Shown here piece by piece: positions 10,064 through 23,282 of a DNA stretch of 64,000 bases. Position 1 is the first letter of the stretch; each line of letters opens with the position of its first letter. Below the pieces are notes generated by a model. That model saw only the letters and a program-made list of their open reading frames with translations, was not told the origin of the DNA and made no database searches. The DNA comes from Apiospora phragmitis (taxonomy: Eukaryota; Ascomycota; Sordariomycetes; Amphisphaeriales; Apiosporaceae): assembly GCA_038363925.1 (NCBI GenBank), contig JAQQWL010000004.1:248001-312000 (forward strand), written 5' to 3'. Position numbers and translations under genes: made by a program.

Positions 10064-13000
10064 CGTGTATTTTGGGAAGTAGAAGCTATTCATCCACAGT
10101 CTACTGTCCACGAGAGGGGGGAACCAATGAGTCTTTTAAATGGAGGTGAACTGAATCGATTACCGAATCATGACCGGCATGCGTGCCGTTCCGAATCCCA
10201 CTTTGGGGTGCAGAGGTCGGGTCGGTCTTAGAGCATAATGTCATAGCTGTCTTCCCCAATTTCCCCTCGACGGCTTTTTCTTGGGGTTACTACATGCACT
10301 TTACTTACTCTCCTCTCCTGGATAGAATTCCGCTTGTTTCAATTGCCCGAACACCTGGATAGTACCCAATCTCCCAGCGCCGCGGGTAGGGCATTGTGGC
10401 GCTGACCACGCTGTCTCGCCTGCGCTTTTGGCAACCAAAGTAGGGAGGTGTTTCCTCGTAACGAATAAAGCATCCGATGCGCATACACCTTCGAGACCTC
10501 TCTTCAACGTCGTATTGGGCCACAGTCAAGGACGTGCGCCAAGAGGTGGGATGCGGGGTGTGTATATTGGAGGGTCCGGACCCCTTTGCCGGCTAAAAGA
10601 GGCGTGAACACGGCATTCGATCTACCGGTCAAATCTTCAACAGCTGGTCCGACCAATCAGCCACCCCCTTTTAGTAAACCAAGCGACAGGGTCTTCTTTG
10701 ACGTCCGCAACCAGGTACCCGTTTTCCTCAGGGGAATAATCTAACAGGCACCGATGCGATAAGTGTAGATATCTACAGAAGCAGCTCGGGCGCTTCCTTC
10801 GAATATCCTCAAAGAGTTTCCCCGATACTGCACTTGGGCGGTTCCGCCATGCGTGCTTGCCATTTTGGGTGTTTCCCCCCAGTAACCATTGGCAGAATTG
10901 GGCTAACGCTGCATATCGGACAGGAAGGTCTTCATTGATAGTATTGTTACCTTCATTGGCATAAAAATGTAAATAAATGCGGCTGCGATGGAGGGGTCCT
11001 GCTGAGACCATTCGGTCAGAAGTGCATTGTATGGGCAATACTTCCGTCGAAGTCCAGATCCCTTCATCGCGAGAGCCACTTCATACCCTCACGTATTGTG
11101 ACGTTTACTAGCCCCTCTCAATACGCACCTGCTCAGACGTCCCAGAACTGTGACAGACAGAACCTGTGAACTCGATGTTCCAGCTAACCAAGTTGATATA
11201 TTACGTGCATGCTGCTTCCCTAAGTCGTAGTGGCTTGTTGGGTAATTCGAGTGCCATCGTTCTTCCTATACCGCTGATACCATTGATGCCATGATATTGC
11301 GCTGAGTGCTTTCCAAACCACTGATTTTTACCTGCTGAGGTTGAGTAATCCAGCACTTGCTGGGCTACAGCTTTCAGTCACTGCCCAGCAGACCAGCCCA
11401 TGTCGTAGAGCACTTGCTTTGAGGTTAGATTTCCACGGCGCCATTTCTACTGCTCGGGAAGTGCTCAAATAGCCCTCTTCCATCCTCGAGTCTGATGAAC
11501 TCCCTCCTCTCCATCTTCCCATCTTCCGTCTACACCAAGTTTCCATCACGGGTTTCCGGTTTCCTGCTCCCAAACCTTCTTCGTCTTCGCCTTTACATAC
11601 TATACACAGCCACAGTCGTGGTCCGATGCAACTGCCCTTGTCATCTCTATTGTCGTCTTGGAACTCTACTAGCCCCGGCAGCTTTGGTTCACACCACTGG
11701 TGTACGCCATCTGAAGGCCCCAAGGCTTCACACTCGATCAGCCTTTGTCCCACATCCAGCTGTCTGCCCTTTCGTTGCACTCCTCTCCCGTCTCCTGTCC
11801 GAAATCAGTCTTGGAAAAGACACGTCCTTGCCCATGGGCTGATTGATGTTGCGTCTTGCTCGTGTCATCATCTTTCGGTTTCTATCTTCCTTCGACCTCC
11901 TCCGCCATCACGCCGACCGGCCCTCTCTTAGAAATCACCCATGTGGTGGTCTTGAGTGGGGATGTGAGGTAGGTGAAAGGGATTAGCTAACACTTCTGAT
12001 CAAGTGTGATGAACTACACCATGTTTCTATGATCTCCGAGGCTTGGGCTTCGGCTGACGCCTTAAACAGGATCGATTGTCACAGGTGCCCCATATACATG
12101 AGCGTCTGAACCTTCTTCGTCCACGCCAACACGCACCGACTCTTTTCCGACCCAAGTTCCCCCACCCTCCGAGCGACAAATCGGCGAACGCTGTGGGTTG
12201 GGTTGCAGTTGGGGACGGAAGGGTTTGGGCAATGCTTGGTTGATCTTGGGCGATCGGGAGATGCACATGGAAACTGTACATAGTTTTGGGTACTATCTTG
12301 GGTAGTGCCGAATGATAGTTTCATACGCCTCAATTTGCTTCATTACTTCATTAATGCCTGCTCGAATATTGCTTCAACTCTGATAGTATGCATCCGCTTC
12401 CCACAGGCGGGATGTTGGGCTGATCCGATACGATTTGGCCAAACACATCTAGGGCTGTGCACGCTAACTCTGGAATGTCATTGATGCAGGTCGAAACGCA
12501 ATGTTGCCGTTCTGTCGACATGCATGCAAGACGGGCATTGACTGTCAAATGCAAACCAATACGTTAAGATGGGGTTTCGTTGCTGAAAATGATAGGCACC
12601 AAACATGGAGGTGGAATAGGCTTTTTGATACTTGTTGGATTTGGCTGTTGTGGGAACGGTGTACCTAATGTAGACACAGACGCCAAGCCTTTTGCCAATG
12701 CTGTTCGGTTTATTCGGGGGATCTACCTTATGTTTAATTGACGCATAGGTGATCTTGGTGTGGTGGATTTGGACTGCGAAGATCATTCTGTATGGCATCT
12801 CGGATGATATATCCAAGTGCTGCAAGTGATGTTTCTACACGTGATCTGGTTCTGGTGGAGGAGAAGTTGATATTGCCTAGAGGGGAAGGAGCAACACCCT
12901 CGCGGGGCGATGCAATTGGCTGGGAACGATGTGCCAAGGACGACTGATCTGATCTACATAATGTAGATTCATCCACACTTGCTTGCATCTGCCCGGGGCG

Positions 13001-15369
13001 CCATCAGCACCCTGCCGCTATGCACGCCCTCAGTCAAATATTGTTGCCATTGGTGTCATTGATGCACGGGATGATATATGCAACCCTCCCCATTTCGTAT
13101 TCTCTAGAAAGGGAGAGAGGCTCCCTATATTGGGCATTGAATATATCCATCTTTGGGGTTGTCTGCAGTTGCATACGGCCAAGAGCGCACACCGCTTGCG
13201 GCCAACTGGCTGGCTGTTGCGGGTCCTGCCTGAGATGGAATATCGGCACAAGTGGCATTGGCATGTGCATGTGCATGCGCATCCTGCTCTGAATTTGTGT
13301 CAGTGTCCGACTCGCTGGCTACCTACCTACGGTCAAAGCTCCCGGGAAATGGCATCACCTTCCTTCCGGAGCGTGGGTATGGCGGGGTGTCTTCTTTTGC
13401 ATAGAACACGAGACCACGACGTACATGCTGGCCAGCCAGATTATCAGGACCGGGTCATTATTACGGCCTTCACCGCATCTATTACGACTAACGTATATCT
13501 GTGCGTTGACAGATGCTGCTGTACGTAAGAAAGTGCTGAGATTATCTACATATGTGTATGCAATTAAGATGGAGTAACCATGTGCAGGCAAAGGTGCATT
13601 GAGTGCTGCAAAGCGGACTATCAATAACAGTACGTCGTGGGCTGGATTGCAAATCAACCGACTGAGCTGAAGCAAGCAAGGCGCAGATGGGACTTGAGCG
13701 AACCTGAAAGAGCCGTTGAATGGCTCCTAGCACCTAACAAGCCCATGATGCCGTCAGCTTGAGACAAGATGGCTTTTGACAAGAGGACAACAATAGAGGA
13801 GTGGAGTGCCGAGCTGTGGTTGCCCAGCTGCAGAAGGAGGGAAAAGGGAAGCGCTAGAGGAGATGCGACACTGCGACGTCATGGGGAAGCAGGGCGCAAC
13901 TAGGTAAGAACGGTTTAAGGTGCACCAGCCAGGCCAGGTACGCGGATCCTCGGGTTCCTGGCTTAGACGGACTCTAAGATTAACAGATTGACGCGTCCGG
14001 CCTACGCGAGCAATGAAAATGCGAAAATCGGGCAATCAACCATCAGGCACCGGCGTAAAGAGGGAGAATGCGATGCAAGGCAACGAATGCTACCTATGCA
14101 GGGACGGGGGACTAAAACTAGGCGGCCAGCCCCAGCTGCTAAGAAAGAGACAGACAGAGAGCGCGAGCTGGCATTGATAGAAAGCAGCAAGCACAGCAAA
14201 AAAACCAAGGCCGGCCCAGCCTCCAATAGCGGGGCAGCTGGTTTGCTGGTGCGGTATGATAGGCCCCCACCAACCCCTGGGCGCTAACGCTGGCAGCTTT
14301 GAACCTGATTTCCAGCACTAAAAGGAGTCGCTTAATTGGCGTCACAGATCCATTCGACAGGGGTCTGGACTGGCCTAGCATCCCCTCAGCAACGCGCACC
14401 CCTGTATCAACAAAAAGTCGATGGCTGGGAGACCGGACTTGCAGCTTCATCATCCAGCAGCGTCACCACCATCGGCTCATTGGGAAGTCTGAAAATACGA
14501 AAATCCTGTGGCTAGTCCAATGAAATCCGCTGCCTCTGTCGCCTGTCTCCAATTCTTACCCATTTCATCTCTTCCAATCTGGCCTGCACATGCATGCCAT
14601 ACCACCACTTTCAGACGAAGCCCAGAAAAGAAGATCGCTGCTACTGCTACTACTCCAGCTCCCACCTTTCTACACCAACCACCGATATATTCGTACTGAC
14701 TAGACAGACTGACCCGAAAGACGTTCACTCCGTTCGCGCTCTCTGCCGCTCTCTCTCCCTCTGTCTCTCTCCCTCCTCTTCTCGATACTTACTCCAGTTA
14801 CGCAATTAAGACCTGCATACTGCCAAAAACTCTAACCCAGCTGGCTATTGACGAGAACACCATAGGGAATTGTTATTGACCTCAACTGACTAATCTACTT
14901 CCGAGTTGTACTCACTCCCTCTACTCCTCTACTCTACTCTACTCTACTCTACTCTCTCTCTACATCACACCACCGCACACATACAAGCTCCTCTCTCCCA
15001 CATCAAGAGCCACTCACTCACACACAACACTCCACAACACAGTCAACAAGCACGCAGCTGCTTGCTCTAACACGTAGGGAAACGAGTCCATCCGAACCGG
15101 CGCATCCTCCTGCGTCTTTATACGAGACGACCAGCATTGGGAGGCTTTGCACGACCGGGACATAGCATCACGGCAACATTCCAACCTGCTGTCCGCGCAA
15201 AGTCGATCGCCGAGCGAACCCAGTCACAGCTGCTGTCCTGTCTACGAGTTCATACCCAACGTCGCTCCCACGGAGGACGACGGTGAGGGTTTTAATCAAG
15301 AGAAGTTCCGCCTCGGGAATCTGAGGTCTCAAGAAGAAGGAGGTTCTCTCATACATACCCATCGAAAGA
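10064..15369. other. Long spacer, probably including the FIG1 leader
   Basis: 5.3 kb with no frame I can assign to a protein. Minus-strand frames at 10637-11038 and 11328-11780 and plus-strand frames at 12983-13528 and 13988-14287 overlap others on both strands and lack motifs. From about 14500 the plus strand becomes strongly C/T-rich (runs of CTCTCT and ACACAC), typical of the promoter and long 5' leader of a well-expressed fungal gene, here FIG1. Confidence 0.4.
14919..14960 (+). repeat. CT-rich pentanucleotide microsatellite
   Basis: About seven units of TCTAC/ACTCT merging into CTCTCTCT. It lies about 410 bases upstream of the FIG1 start codon, within the pyrimidine-rich leader/promoter region. 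Confidence 0.75.
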
Positions 15370-16342
15370 ATGGCGGAAAGATTCCAAGTCGGCTGGTACC
15401 GTAAGTACAACCTCTCAACCCAACTCGACTTCGGCAACGAGGAATGCTGCTGGCATGCCACGGCAACTAAGAGAGAGACATCTCACTAACACTGCTCTTT
15501 GCGCTGTAGGGTTCATACCGTTCCTGGGCTACCACCATGTTTTGATGATTCTGATTGCCATATCCATAATTTTGCTCTCATTATTACTAGCCGGCTGCTC
15601 CTCCTCGTCGCCGCTGATACCCGACATCTTCCTGCTGTCGCTCTACTACGAACACTACACGGCCGTGCCCGACACTGCCCAGGTCGACTACAACATCAAC
15701 CAAGCCATCAGCAACATTGTCGGCACCGCCCATCTGCAGGCTCGCGTCGGCTACTTTGGTATCTGCGTCAACCCGGACGGCGGCGCGTGGTTATGTAGCA
15801 ATAATGCCACGGCGCTGGCGAACGAGGTGTCAGTGGACCAGGATCCCCTGAACCTGATCTGGCTGGCCGCACAGTTCAAAGATATGATTGTGTTCCCATA
15901 TCTGATGTACGTCTACCCATACCCATTCCACCGGTAAAAGTGCACTGAACTAACCAACCCTTTGAACAGCATCATCGCCATCATCTTCGCTTTCGTGTGT
16001 TTCCTGCTGCTCGCCACCTTCCCCGGTTGGCATGAGGAGGAAGACTCGGAGGGCTCCGAGCGCGAGATCAAGCCGTTCCCCTCGAGGCCGGTGTCGCAAA
16101 TCGCCCTCGCCATCATCTTCATCGCCTCCATCTTCGTCCTGGTCAGTGTGTTGTGGCAACATACAGCGTCAGTAGCCGCCTCGGTCATAGCGCAAGACTT
16201 CGGGAATGGTAGTGTCTTATCCGGAGTCGGCACGTCGGCCATGGTCCTGGGTTGGTTCAGCTTCACGCTCCTCATCATCGTCACAATAGGCTTGCTCGTC
16301 ATGATCCTGAGTATACGGGTGTTGACGCAACTGGCCGACTGA
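15370..16342 (+). CDS. FIG1: Fig1-type membrane protein (Ca2+ influx and cell fusion)
   Basis: A Fig1-domain integral membrane protein. Known family members act in the low-affinity Ca2+ uptake system and in membrane fusion during mating and hyphal fusion. Three exons: 15370-15400, 15510-15906 and 15970-16342, with donors GTAAGT and GTACGT and acceptors TGTAG and AACAG. The total is 801 nt, giving 266 residues with no frame problem. Four membrane segments are visible: about residues 20-40 (VLMILIAISIILLSLLLAG), one starting around 136, one around 185-205, and a final one rich in Leu/Ile/Val. The first extracellular loop carries the claudin-like signature GYFGICV (91-97) with a second Cys at 106, the hallmark pair of the family. 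The loop also has the NNAT N-glycosylation site. An acidic stretch (EEEDSEGSERE) lies on the cytosolic side. Confidence 0.9.
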
Positions 16343-18139
16343 TGAAGGAGGGGCGGAGGAAACCGAGCGACAAGACGACATGAGAACACCTTTTTTCGAC
16401 GAGACTGTATTTAACGAAAACTTTGACGGACGGATTGGACGAAACGGAGGAGCACGGATCAAACGAAAGGCGGCTAGGAGATCATTCTGTATTTTTTTTT
16501 TCATCTTCTCTTTCAGACCCCCAGGGATTCAGGCAGGCACGGCATGCGACAAGCGTTTTATGACCACGACCACATTATAGACGACCACGAACACACGCAC
16601 ACATCACACACACACTACTCAGCAGCACTGTACATTTCCGCTCCTTGGATCCTCGAACCGCTTCGATACGATCGATGATCTGATCCGCGTTAGCGCACGT
16701 TCTCTCTCATTAGCGCCACGACCAAATGAGAAAAACATCTGGCTCGTGGGCGATCAATGGGGGTGAGCGGGCGTGTGGAGTCCCAGAAGCAAGCAAGCGC
16801 GCATCGTCCGGGGAAAAGAGGCCAAGGAGCAATTGCAGCAACACTACAACCCCCCATCACCATCGCACAAAATCATCCAACAGAGCATTTGGGAACCGGA
16901 GTTTAATATGGCAGGAGGTAGAGGATAGCGGGGTGGAAACCTGTTTTTGTTGTGTCATTTGGAAAATAACCAGACACATACATTTCCACATGTTTACTAC
17001 CTATTTGCCCCCTTTTTGATTTTCTCTTGGTTGGGGGATTGGTTGGACGGTTTGGTTCTTTTTGGGGGAGGGACCATTTGCGACCGAACCGGGACCAAGG
17101 TATTACCGCCACCGCAACCGCGACTACGTGGAAGGAAAGATACGGATGCAGATATAATGAAATGAAGAGAAAGATGATCGATGATGATGAAAAAAGAGAG
17201 AAATTCCACTACCGATGCTTGCTGTGTTTCAATGTGTACGTGTGTGTGATTTGCTGATGTGTCTCGCAGGGGGTAAGGGGGTCGACATTTTCGGATTGCA
17301 TGGAAGAGAGGGAAAGGAAACGGTGCTGAATTTGAGTTGTAATGTAGATAGATGGATAGAACACAATCAAGTGACATACCAGCATGGTCTGTCTACGTTA
17401 ATACCTACTTACACTCGACTTCTTTTGTGACGATGTTTCTGACCAAGCTTTGCTTCAACGTAACGATGTTGCTCTTTCCTGGATGGACTCATTCATCGCC
17501 TCTCAGTCATCACGATAAGGAGGCAACACCAGTCCGGTAAACACAAGGGTAGGAAGGGGGCCCTTGATGAATGAAGGAGATGCTCCGAGCTGTCGAGGCA
17601 CTGTCAACTATGGAATATGGAATCGGAACAACGCGACAGACAGACATACACAGAAAAGGAGTAGTAGAATAACTAAGGCGAAGAGAAAGGATTGAATCCG
17701 TGAATAAAATATATTCCGATTAAAGTAAAACAAGCAAGTACCAAGTAGTAAGTAGGTAGGATCTCTCTAAATGAATCCAAACCCTACTTACTCAACCCAA
17801 TGCACTGATGTATGCGCCATTCGCCGTCACCCGCCCGTATTGATTTGGCGCCCGTGTTTTCCTCTTTTCCGTCCCCTCTCCTCCTTGATGAGCCGTCTTT
17901 CTCTCTTCTGTATCCCAATACCATCTCCTCGTGTGATGTGTATATAAGTAGTAAGCGACGATAGGTTTGTCTTAATCCTACAAGAAAGGATCCTGTCCAC
18001 GACAGCTCTTCTGGCGTGCCGATACCAACAATGCAGTGGCGGGCTGTAGCTATATGCCGCGTAACCACTGAGGAGCTCCATCCCATGTAAACGCACAATT
18101 CATTCATCCCCTCTCGGTCCTCCAAAAACCTCATGATGA
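16343..18139. other. Convergent 3' spacer
   Basis: Between the ends of FIG1 (plus) and the GH47 gene (minus). It holds a T9 run near 16495, CACACA stretches near 16600 and no coding signal. Minus-strand frames around 17784-18143 are Arg/Gly-rich and overlap each other without motifs. Confidence 0.45.
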
Positions 18140-21100
18140 TCATACAGAAGCATCCGGCCTCAAGAACGGATGCGCCTCCGTGTTGAGCACGTAGTCGTCA
18201 AGACTAACAACGTCGGGCCGGCTGTAGAGCAGGTAAAAGTACTTGAGCGTCTCGGCGGGCCAGAAGCTCTCCATCTCGTTGGTGCGGTCCGGGTACGGCA
18301 CCAGCACGTCCTGGATGGCCGAGTGGCCCGACTCGGTCTGCGTCGCCTTGATGATGGCCTCGAACATGCGCCAGCCCTTTTCCTGCCACTTGGTGTCGCC
18401 CGTGATGCGGTACATGTACCAGACCGACTCGATGGCTTCGGGCCTAGTGTCGCCAGACTCGTTAGTATACAAGAGGAAAAAATCAAAGAGGGGCTGATTA
18501 ACTTACCGCAAGATGTAGTTCTTGCCAAAAATGCTGACGTATCCGGGAGGAATGATCTCATGGTCCAGTCGATGCTGCACGTACTCCTTGTGCGTGAAAG
18601 GCCGAGGGGGGTCCGGCATGTTCAAGGTCTCGTCGAGCTCTTTGACTTCTTCGGTAAGCGGGATCTGGCCAGCGCCAACCTGCAGCGGCATGCCGACCTT
18701 GCCCGCCCCGCCTGACGCGTTCATGTCCAAGCTGTCTTCGAGCGACAGTTTCTTGGCCGTCTTCGAAGGCGGGGAGTTGTCGTTCGAGCTGGTCTCGAGG
18801 TCATCGGTGCTGTCCAGACCACGCTTTCTAAGAGTGCCCCAGTCCGCCTCCTTCTCCTTGCCAGCCGGTGGGGAATCATGGTTAGCAGTGCCGACCGTTT
18901 TGGTGCTGTTGTCCGTGGCGGCAGGCGAGCCAGTCCCTTCGATGGCAAGTTCCCGATTTGCCATCTTTGCTTCCTTGTCGGCATCGGCAGACGATCTCTG
19001 GGCCGCAGCTGTGAGCACCGCCTTTCGCTTTGTCGCTTCTTTCTTGGCCTTCTGAATTTCCTCGTGGCGCTTCTCCCAGACTGCGACCTCCGAGTCTCGG
19101 GACTTGAACATGGGATCGAGGTACTCGTGCCACAGAGTCTCGTTCCAGTGACAGACGTCAGCCGACCTGCACGGCACAACGGTGGCGCTTTCGGGCATGA
19201 TGCCACTGGCGGTGCTCTCGTAAGCCCAAACACAACCGTCGGCGAGCTTCTCGCCAATGGCAACGTCAATTCCCTTGCCAAAGATCTTGCCGCCCAAGCC
19301 GAACATGCCGCCAAGGAAGCAAGTCAGGTGTGTCGCTTCGAAGTCGATTGATGCATCCTTCTCGGGATTGCCATTTGTCGACAGTTTCGCGCTGAAGAGG
19401 ATATCGCGGTCATTGGGGACCATCGGCCGGAAAAAGGAGCCACTTCTTGACGGCATCGACAGTGTCCATGTGCAGCTTCTTGTACTTGGGCTCCAGACCA
19501 CCAAGAAGCAAGAATGTCTTGGGGAAGTACTCGTACGTTGAGTCCTGGCTACCGCCCATGGAATATGTCTCAAAGCTCGATCCGGTGGTCAATCCTGCGG
19601 GTAGCACGTCTCCTTCTCGTAGTCCTCGTATGGCTCACCGGTTGTGCCATGGATCATCATCTGCTGGTACAAATCAGGAGGCGAAACAGGGGGCTTTTTC
19701 GGCTTGTTCGCGCTAATAGCAGAACCCTTCTTCGCGGTGAGCGGCCGGTCATCAACCTCTTCCTCGTCATCTGGACGCGACCGACGATTTAACGAGTGGG
19801 ACTGCTTAGTGCCGGGAGAGGTCTTCTTGCTGCCTGGGGGAGTCCAGAGAGCGAATCCGCCTTTTCTTGGTTCGTGGGCTTCAGCGTGCTGTCGTATTCT
19901 CTTCCAGTGTAACCTTCGGGCGTGGAAACAGAACTTTGAATGTTCTCAGCCGCCTGCTCTGTCAACCTCATTTGAGCATCAGTGGCGGCAGTCCGATTGC
20001 AGCCACTGGCATCGACTCGCTCGGGGAAGATGCCGGGAACGATGGTGCCTCGATTCTGCCAGTCCACCAAGGCATCGGTGATGCGCTCGACAGCATCGAA
20101 GTATTTGTTTTCGTGGGTGATTTGGGCAAGTCGCGTGAATTCCATCAACAAGGATCCCAGCTCGGCGATACTGATCCCATTACCGGCTCGGCGAGGTTGG
20201 GAGGCGAATGCTGGCTTCCAGTTGTAGTACAGAATAGGCATGCGGTTGGGCGTGTCAAACACACCCATGAGAATCTCCGCAAGCTCGACCGCCTTGTCCA
20301 GCAAGATTGTATAGCCCCCTTTCTTGCCTCCACTCACGTCGTACGCTCCAAGCAAACCACCCAGATAGCGAATGGTGGTCTCGAAAACAGGTATCTCGTT
20401 GCGTTGCTCCGAGTAGGTGAAATCGATGGTCCCTATGGCCTTGACAGCCTCGTCAAAGTCCTCCTTCATGCCCATGATCCACAATGTGTCGAGCGCGTCC
20501 ACCATGGTCGCAGCCCAGCCGCAGAAGGGATCTCTGAACGCCTTGCTGACGGGCGACAGTTCGTCATGCATCCAAGCATATTTCTTGTAACCGCCCCAGG
20601 CACGTTCCATTTCAGCCTTGACTTTGGCCAGGCGCGTGAGTCGCTTGGCCTTGGCCTCTTCCGACTCCAGTCCAAAGGAATGCTGCACCCTCGGTATCAT
20701 CTTTGGCTTCCCGGTCGGAAGGGGAATAATGGACTCTTTGGCGATGGGAAAGTGCTCGGGCTGTTTGGACCAGTGGATTTGGGTAGTGGTAGCAGCCTGG
20801 TACTGCGGGTCATCGAGTGGCACCTGGGCGTGCTGTTGTTCTTGCAATGCTTCCTGCGGCGTCTTTCGATCGGGGATATTGATGGCAGGAATCGTGGGCG
20901 GTTGCGTGGTCTCGGGGGGCATGGTCTTGATCCTCCTTTTGTCGCAAAGCGTCGTTGCTGTCAGCGAGTGTGGGCTTCGGCTTGGTCAAAGACGTCGTAG
21001 TCGGTACGTCGAACTTTCCGGCTCGGTCTTCGGCTTCCAATATCGGAATCTTGACGAGTACGTCATCTTTGTCGGCCGCCTTCAAAGGCTTCTGTCGCGA

Positions 21101-21310
21101 TGGCTCGTCTTGGGCGGCTTTCTGGGGTTTGGTGGGGAGGTCATAGTCGCGCAATGGCTGATTCTGAATTGGCGCCTTTGGCAACGGTTTGAACGGCAAT
21201 GGTGTGGATAAGTCGTCCCATCGATCGCCACCCCTGCTCACGCGATAAAGAATGAAGACCAAGAAAACGGCCAAAGCTAGGAAGAGGCGATATCTGCGGA
21301 TTCGAAGCAT
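18140..21310 (-). CDS. GH47 class I alpha-1,2-mannosidase
   Basis: Glycoside hydrolase family 47, removing alpha-1,2-linked mannose from N-glycans in the ER/Golgi. The chosen ATG (21308-21310) gives a type II membrane anchor ([17 protein letters not shown]), then a Pro/Lys-rich stem. Catalytic-domain motifs appear in order: [102 protein letters not shown] and the C-terminal TEAHPF loop. These include the acidic residues expected at the active site. One clear intron is at 18444-18506. The protein would be about 1035 residues, longer than yeast Mns1, because of Lys/Glu/Ser-rich inserts between motifs. The frame breaks at about 20925 (six C), 19860, 19605 and 19431-19435 (run of five). All catalytic motifs are intact, so assembly error is the likelier reason. 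Minus-strand neighbour upstream is the amidoligase gene. Confidence 0.85.
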
Positions 21311-23282
21311 AGCTGCGGTTCGGCGCCGTGCGACCAACTAGGGCCTTGGGAAATGTTTGCTGCGCTGGGCAGATGTCGAGAATGGCAAAGCCTCGAAGTC
21401 GTATTTCCAAAATGTAATAAGGTGCACCATCTATAGCAATCGTACATCGGACATCTCCTCACCTCCAAGGAGATCAATGTCCCTCTAGCCACAGACGCTA
21501 TCTGTTCTGTACATGGGCGTTGAGGTGCAGCCCAGAAGTTGCAAACAAAAGCAGAGAGCACGGCGCACTGGAGCAGATGGGGATCAGGCGGGCATGTGAT
21601 GCAAGGGCACACAGCAATGTCGTCTAGAGGTCACGGATGAAATAAAACCAAAAAGCAACCAAAGATGACAAGACAGCGGGAGACAGCTAGACGGCCGATT
21701 CAACAGATAGGTAGATAGTCGTTGCGAATTGGACGTTCCGAAATCGATCAATTGATGGACCCTTCGTGTTTCCTGTCTGGGCAAAACCCACAAGCACAGC
21801 AGACCAGGCGCGACTGCAATGGGCAGCCGGAGCGGAGGGGCCGCCCATGAAGAATGGACGAGAATAGCAGCTGCCCAGAGCCAACAAGGCAGTCCAGCCC
21901 CTTGGCCTGCAGATGGGCGGTCTTGGCAGGGAAAAAGCCACTTGGGAGGCCCGCCTCGATTCGCTCGTTTCGACAGAGGAAGGAGGTTGCTTGGCATTTG
22001 TCTCACGGACGGGATTCATGACATGATCGGCTCATTGGAGAGAGAAGAAGGCTCTCTGCACGGAAAGAACGAGGGGCATCATCCGGTTCTAGGGCACAAA
22101 TAGATTGGATGGAACTCATCATATTGCCACTAATGGACAAGTAGCCGCTGCGCTTCTGTGTCATGCTTTGTGATAGCGTCATTGGAAGCAAAAGGGCTGG
22201 GTGGAATGAGATGACAGGTTTAGAAGGAGAATGAAGCATTCGCAGCAATAACCAGTTCTCAGTTTGATGACGAGCAAAAAAACAACAAGCTTTGTTTGCC
22301 CTGGGCATCTTTGGGCATCTTGCGTCGCAGCGCAGACGAAGTGATCTTCACACAAATGGGGACCTGAAGAGGGGACTGACGGCGGCTGACAGCTTGCGGC
22401 TAGTGCAGGTGCCAAGCAGGTGGGCCTGTTCTACATTTGGCTTCTGCATTCTGTGTGCGCTTGATGCCAGTCTGCAAATAACGATTGATCCATCTTACTC
22501 TTATATGATATTGCAATGTGTATAAAAACCGTTTGTTGTTTTACTTCCATGGTAACTCGAGTGCCGCTCACTTTACACAGCATGAGACACAGTGGCCCAG
22601 TTCTGGGCATGGCAGAAGCAGTTGGTTCTTGTGGCAGGTTTGGCACGAAGCTATCCGAGGCACATGTTTCCTCCAGAACACTTCTGGAACTTGAGTCCAA
22701 TGCACTTGCAAAATGCATATAGCTCGGCGTACATACTTCCAAGCCTATAAGTTCAATGTCCAGATGTATTTGGTGTGGTAAAACTATTATTGTTGTAGCA
22801 AAATTGCTGGAATCGTTAAGCTATTCGTAACCACAGATACCGAGTTGGCAGCAATGTCATGGTTCAATCGCAGAATCAATTGCGACGATTGCTTTTGGCC
22901 CCAGACAGACTCCCATGACATGCACAGCTGCAGCGGGCTAGCCCTTAAGGAGCAGACAAAGCAGGGGTGGGGGACACTTTCTGACGGGCATGCAGATGTT
23001 TCCGAGTCTCGAACTAACCAACAGGGGTTTCAGAAATAGGAGATCACCATGCGCATAGCAATTGATCACCGATGCAAAATAAGCTTGATTTTGAAGATGA
23101 TATCATTTCGAAATTGGTCAAAGAGTGTGCAATAACTAAATGAGACCCTTATTCTTTACATAACGCCAATTCCACCACACACTACCTCAAAGTCCTGCTG
23201 TTAGCTTGCAATGCCTGCACATCGTTCGACACAGCATAGCAGCATGGCCCAACCAGGGCTCGGTGTCTAATACTAATAACAA
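21311..23282. other. Spacer with no supported gene
   Basis: The DNA upstream of the mannosidase start. Scattered short frames on both strands, none with motifs. Presumed promoter and leader of the mannosidase plus the 3' flank of the amidoligase gene. Confidence 0.45.

Noticed and set aside
10637..11038. 133-residue minus-strand frame
   Set aside because: Some protein-like words but no motif, splice context or conserved pattern I can name.
18170..21211. Long plus-strand frames over the mannosidase
   Set aside because: Antisense to clear GH47 motifs on the minus strand.
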